Positions 36,501-36,877 of a stretch of DNA of 36,877 nt are shown here, piece after piece (positions within the stretch are counted from its first letter, which is position 1; each line of letters begins with the position of its first letter). Origin of the DNA: an uncultured Parasutterella sp. (GTDB lineage: Bacteria; Pseudomonadota; Gammaproteobacteria; Burkholderiales; Burkholderiaceae_F); assembly GCA_900766055.1 (NCBI GenBank), contig CAAFTZ010000057.1, positions 1 through 36,877 on the forward strand. Direction: 5' to 3'. The notes beneath the pieces are model-generated. The model was given only the letters and a program-made list of their open reading frames with translations. It searched no databases and was not told the origin of the DNA. Position numbers and translations under genes: made by a program.

Positions 36501-36877
36501 ATTTTTATCGCTGCCGACGGTCATCCCATATGCATTTTGGACGACAATTGTTCCTTTATTTATAGCTGTTGCACCATCGGCGACGCCAATAGCTCTCTGA
36601 GACCAAGAATTGGCCCCGTCTACTGCAGTGACATAAATATTTCCAAGGTTTGTGAATGTGGCTTCCTGGCCATCGCTATCAACCCAATAACCGGTTGCTT
36701 TTGAGCCAGCGCCAGAGCCTGTAACCCAAAGATTTTCAAGCTCAGAACTACTTGTAGATGTTAATGTTTTGTAGGGATTAGTGTTACCGCTGTTTTCAAC
36801 GAAAGAGAATTCGTTCGCTTCTAGCTTAGTGGGGGGGGTAATATATTCAGGTGCAGCGGCGCAAGCCAAACCGGCAA
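33594..36877 (-). CDS. Autotransporter with Pmp-like repeats, 5' end cut by window edge
   Basis: About 1093 residues are visible; the start codon and most of the signal peptide lie beyond the right edge. The first visible residues AGLACAAAPE look like the end of a signal peptide (cleavage after CAAA). The passenger begins YITPPTKLE, encoded across a run of eight C. Residues encoded by about 35726-36060 repeat GGAV/GGAI with FxxN (FDGN, FMNN), the pattern of chlamydial Pmp adhesins. A typical pre-barrel segment follows (ERINALLDINSGLTTEQAA, MAVNGSNLITDTLDQHGSV), then a beta-barrel of about 280 residues from DLWIDLSGMTSKASRYQAG to the terminal KYRYQF. The whole visible frame is open, so this copy is ON. 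It is the first gene of the minus-strand surface region; the second autotransporter starts 252 bases after its stop. Confidence 0.88.
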   Translation of the reverse strand, partial: AGLACAAAPEYITPPTKLEANEFSFVENSGNTNPYKTLTSTSSSELENLWVTGSGAGSKATGYWVDSDGQEATFTNLGNIYVTAVDGANSWSQRAIGVADGATAINKGTIVVQNAYGMTVGSDKNGSTPATIINEGSIAVYETGAAIELGGVKGSTAENKGQIYVGKPSASGGAFTIGVLVKDHKEGTFTNSGLIDAKEATAAIAVQQGTSTDKNTILLSSGSQTLGKILIDAPNTTLNMEDGAVYEGGIFVSKNASKTAISGTQKAEGLTASYGAALFLAPADSSASIKNALYSGNKASGATVAMGGAVYSNGSPIYFENTVFDGNSAVITSPAKDTHAATGGAIQIKGSPDTVFKDVVFMNNSAAVTGAADKGAYAFGGAINVDYSTGSTTGVKRDSDVKFIITKDLAYTGNTVSSDGTGKPDTYGYTHSHTQAGGFLFLDRGSVATFEVQGAATLTIGEKGTTGDTDSIASSMPNNTTANDGQHALLNKTGTGTLLVNSDLNKYYGTTDVQEGTMHVTSEWMVQHNVNVTGGTLILDKANIANGANAKNQTNDGQQQIGSFNVTKGELVLTALSGEALDGAVNVSGNDSAFIFGEQDHNSLEAAKAIVGTKSGPNAYIGKTLKLSENGRLMLGNAAAVTAEGVAATPSVVLGEGANLFIAAGSAIVGTENQSFVANEGSSIYLDKARLGQNYQLTEGFGKVDESKTNFATTNRLLGATLAKNEDGQLILGVERNDVQLDTIASNTVNAALAAGEGLGVERINALLDINSGLTTEQAASEINRIAMMGTASAAQAMAVNGSNLITDTLDQHGSVLATYAHEKQGTDLWIDLSGMTSKASRYQAGSTNYGYKSDIGGATLGADYAFGNGTALGGAVSFGKGSARGQGNGSGIKNDIRYWGANVYGVWNTEYANVIGNVGYLQSKNKISHAGYKGKPDVKTFSVGVRVEKPLALNEVLTVTPHVGARYLHVDMESFKAGGFKYTAEKANLFQVPFGVAFNGKANVASVDVKPFVDVQIAPALGDRKVKNKFALATGDASDSIDSRIANNAMYSAKVGVEAAKGAHAFGLNYGIGSGNKGRVDQVLQAKYRYQF
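35726..36060 (-). repeat. Pmp-like GGA(I/V) and FxxN repeats in the passenger
   Basis: Translated on the minus strand this part reads GAALFLAP, ALYSGNKA, GGAVYSNG, VFDGNSA, GGAIQIKG, VFMNNSA, GGAINVDY, i.e. about three units of roughly 35 residues. Chlamydial polymorphic membrane proteins have many such units, each a rung set of a beta-helix, and need both motifs in tandem for host-cell adhesion. Confidence 0.6.
36831..36838 (-). repeat. Homopolymer tract, eight C on the coding strand, just after the signal peptide
   Basis: Plus strand shows eight G. In the coding strand it encodes Thr-Pro-Pro (ACC CCC CCC) about ten residues after the likely signal cleavage site. Gain or loss of one base would stop the protein early, so it can act as a translational on/off switch. 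Confidence 0.65.

Noticed and set aside
1..36877. CRISPR arrays, tRNA genes, insertion sequences, prophage
   Set aside because: No regularly spaced repeats, tRNA-like cloverleafs, transposase or phage genes were recognised on either strand.

Overview
The window looks like chromosomal DNA of a Gram-negative betaproteobacterium, most likely a gut-type member of the Burkholderiales (Sutterella/Parasutterella-like). This rests on the division/cell-wall gene order, lpxC and secA just downstream of ftsZ, rnpB next to mraZ, and large autotransporters ending in a terminal Phe. The family assignment is inference; no 16S gene is present.

Left part (1-5068): a partial AraC-family regulator on the minus strand faces a two-gene RND efflux operon (lipoprotein membrane-fusion protein, then inner-membrane pump). 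Each pump gene carries one single-base frameshift; restoring one base in each gives full-length proteins of normal size. Near-identical direct repeats lie in the divergent promoter region. No outer-membrane channel gene follows. Next, on the minus strand (5089-6261), is an outer-membrane protein that appears to join a PagP lipid A palmitoyltransferase barrel to an OmpW-like barrel in one chain.

Central part (6405-25514): rnpB (RNase P RNA) with its own promoter, then a complete, tightly packed dcw cluster: mraZ-rsmH-ftsL-ftsI-murE-murF-mraY-murD-ftsW-murG-murC-ddl-ftsQ-ftsA-ftsZ, followed by lpxC and a terminator. Most neighbours overlap by 4-11 bases or lie a few bases apart, so they are probably translationally coupled. 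Upstream of mraZ is a four-fold, 10-base-spaced GTGGN array that looks like the MraZ operator. The cluster makes the lipid-linked peptidoglycan precursor (MurC-F, MraY, MurG, Ddl), builds the divisome (FtsL, I, W, Q, A, Z) and commits lipid A synthesis (LpxC). FtsZ has an unusually long linker with a repeated FG motif.

Right part (25562-36877): a convergent DciA-like small gene, then secA with two tandem hairpins in its leader. After secA the DNA is a minus-strand surface-protein region that reads as more AT-rich. It holds a large autotransporter whose reading frame is broken exactly at a run of nine G, with an outer-membrane vWA-OmpA fusion protein immediately downstream in the same operon. 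Upstream lies a second, incomplete autotransporter with chlamydial Pmp-like GGA(I/V)/FxxN repeats and an in-frame run of eight C just after its signal peptide. The two homopolymer tracts suggest a phase-variable surface-adhesin locus with one gene OFF and the other ON in this sequence. That locus and the PagP-OmpW fusion are the most interesting observations.
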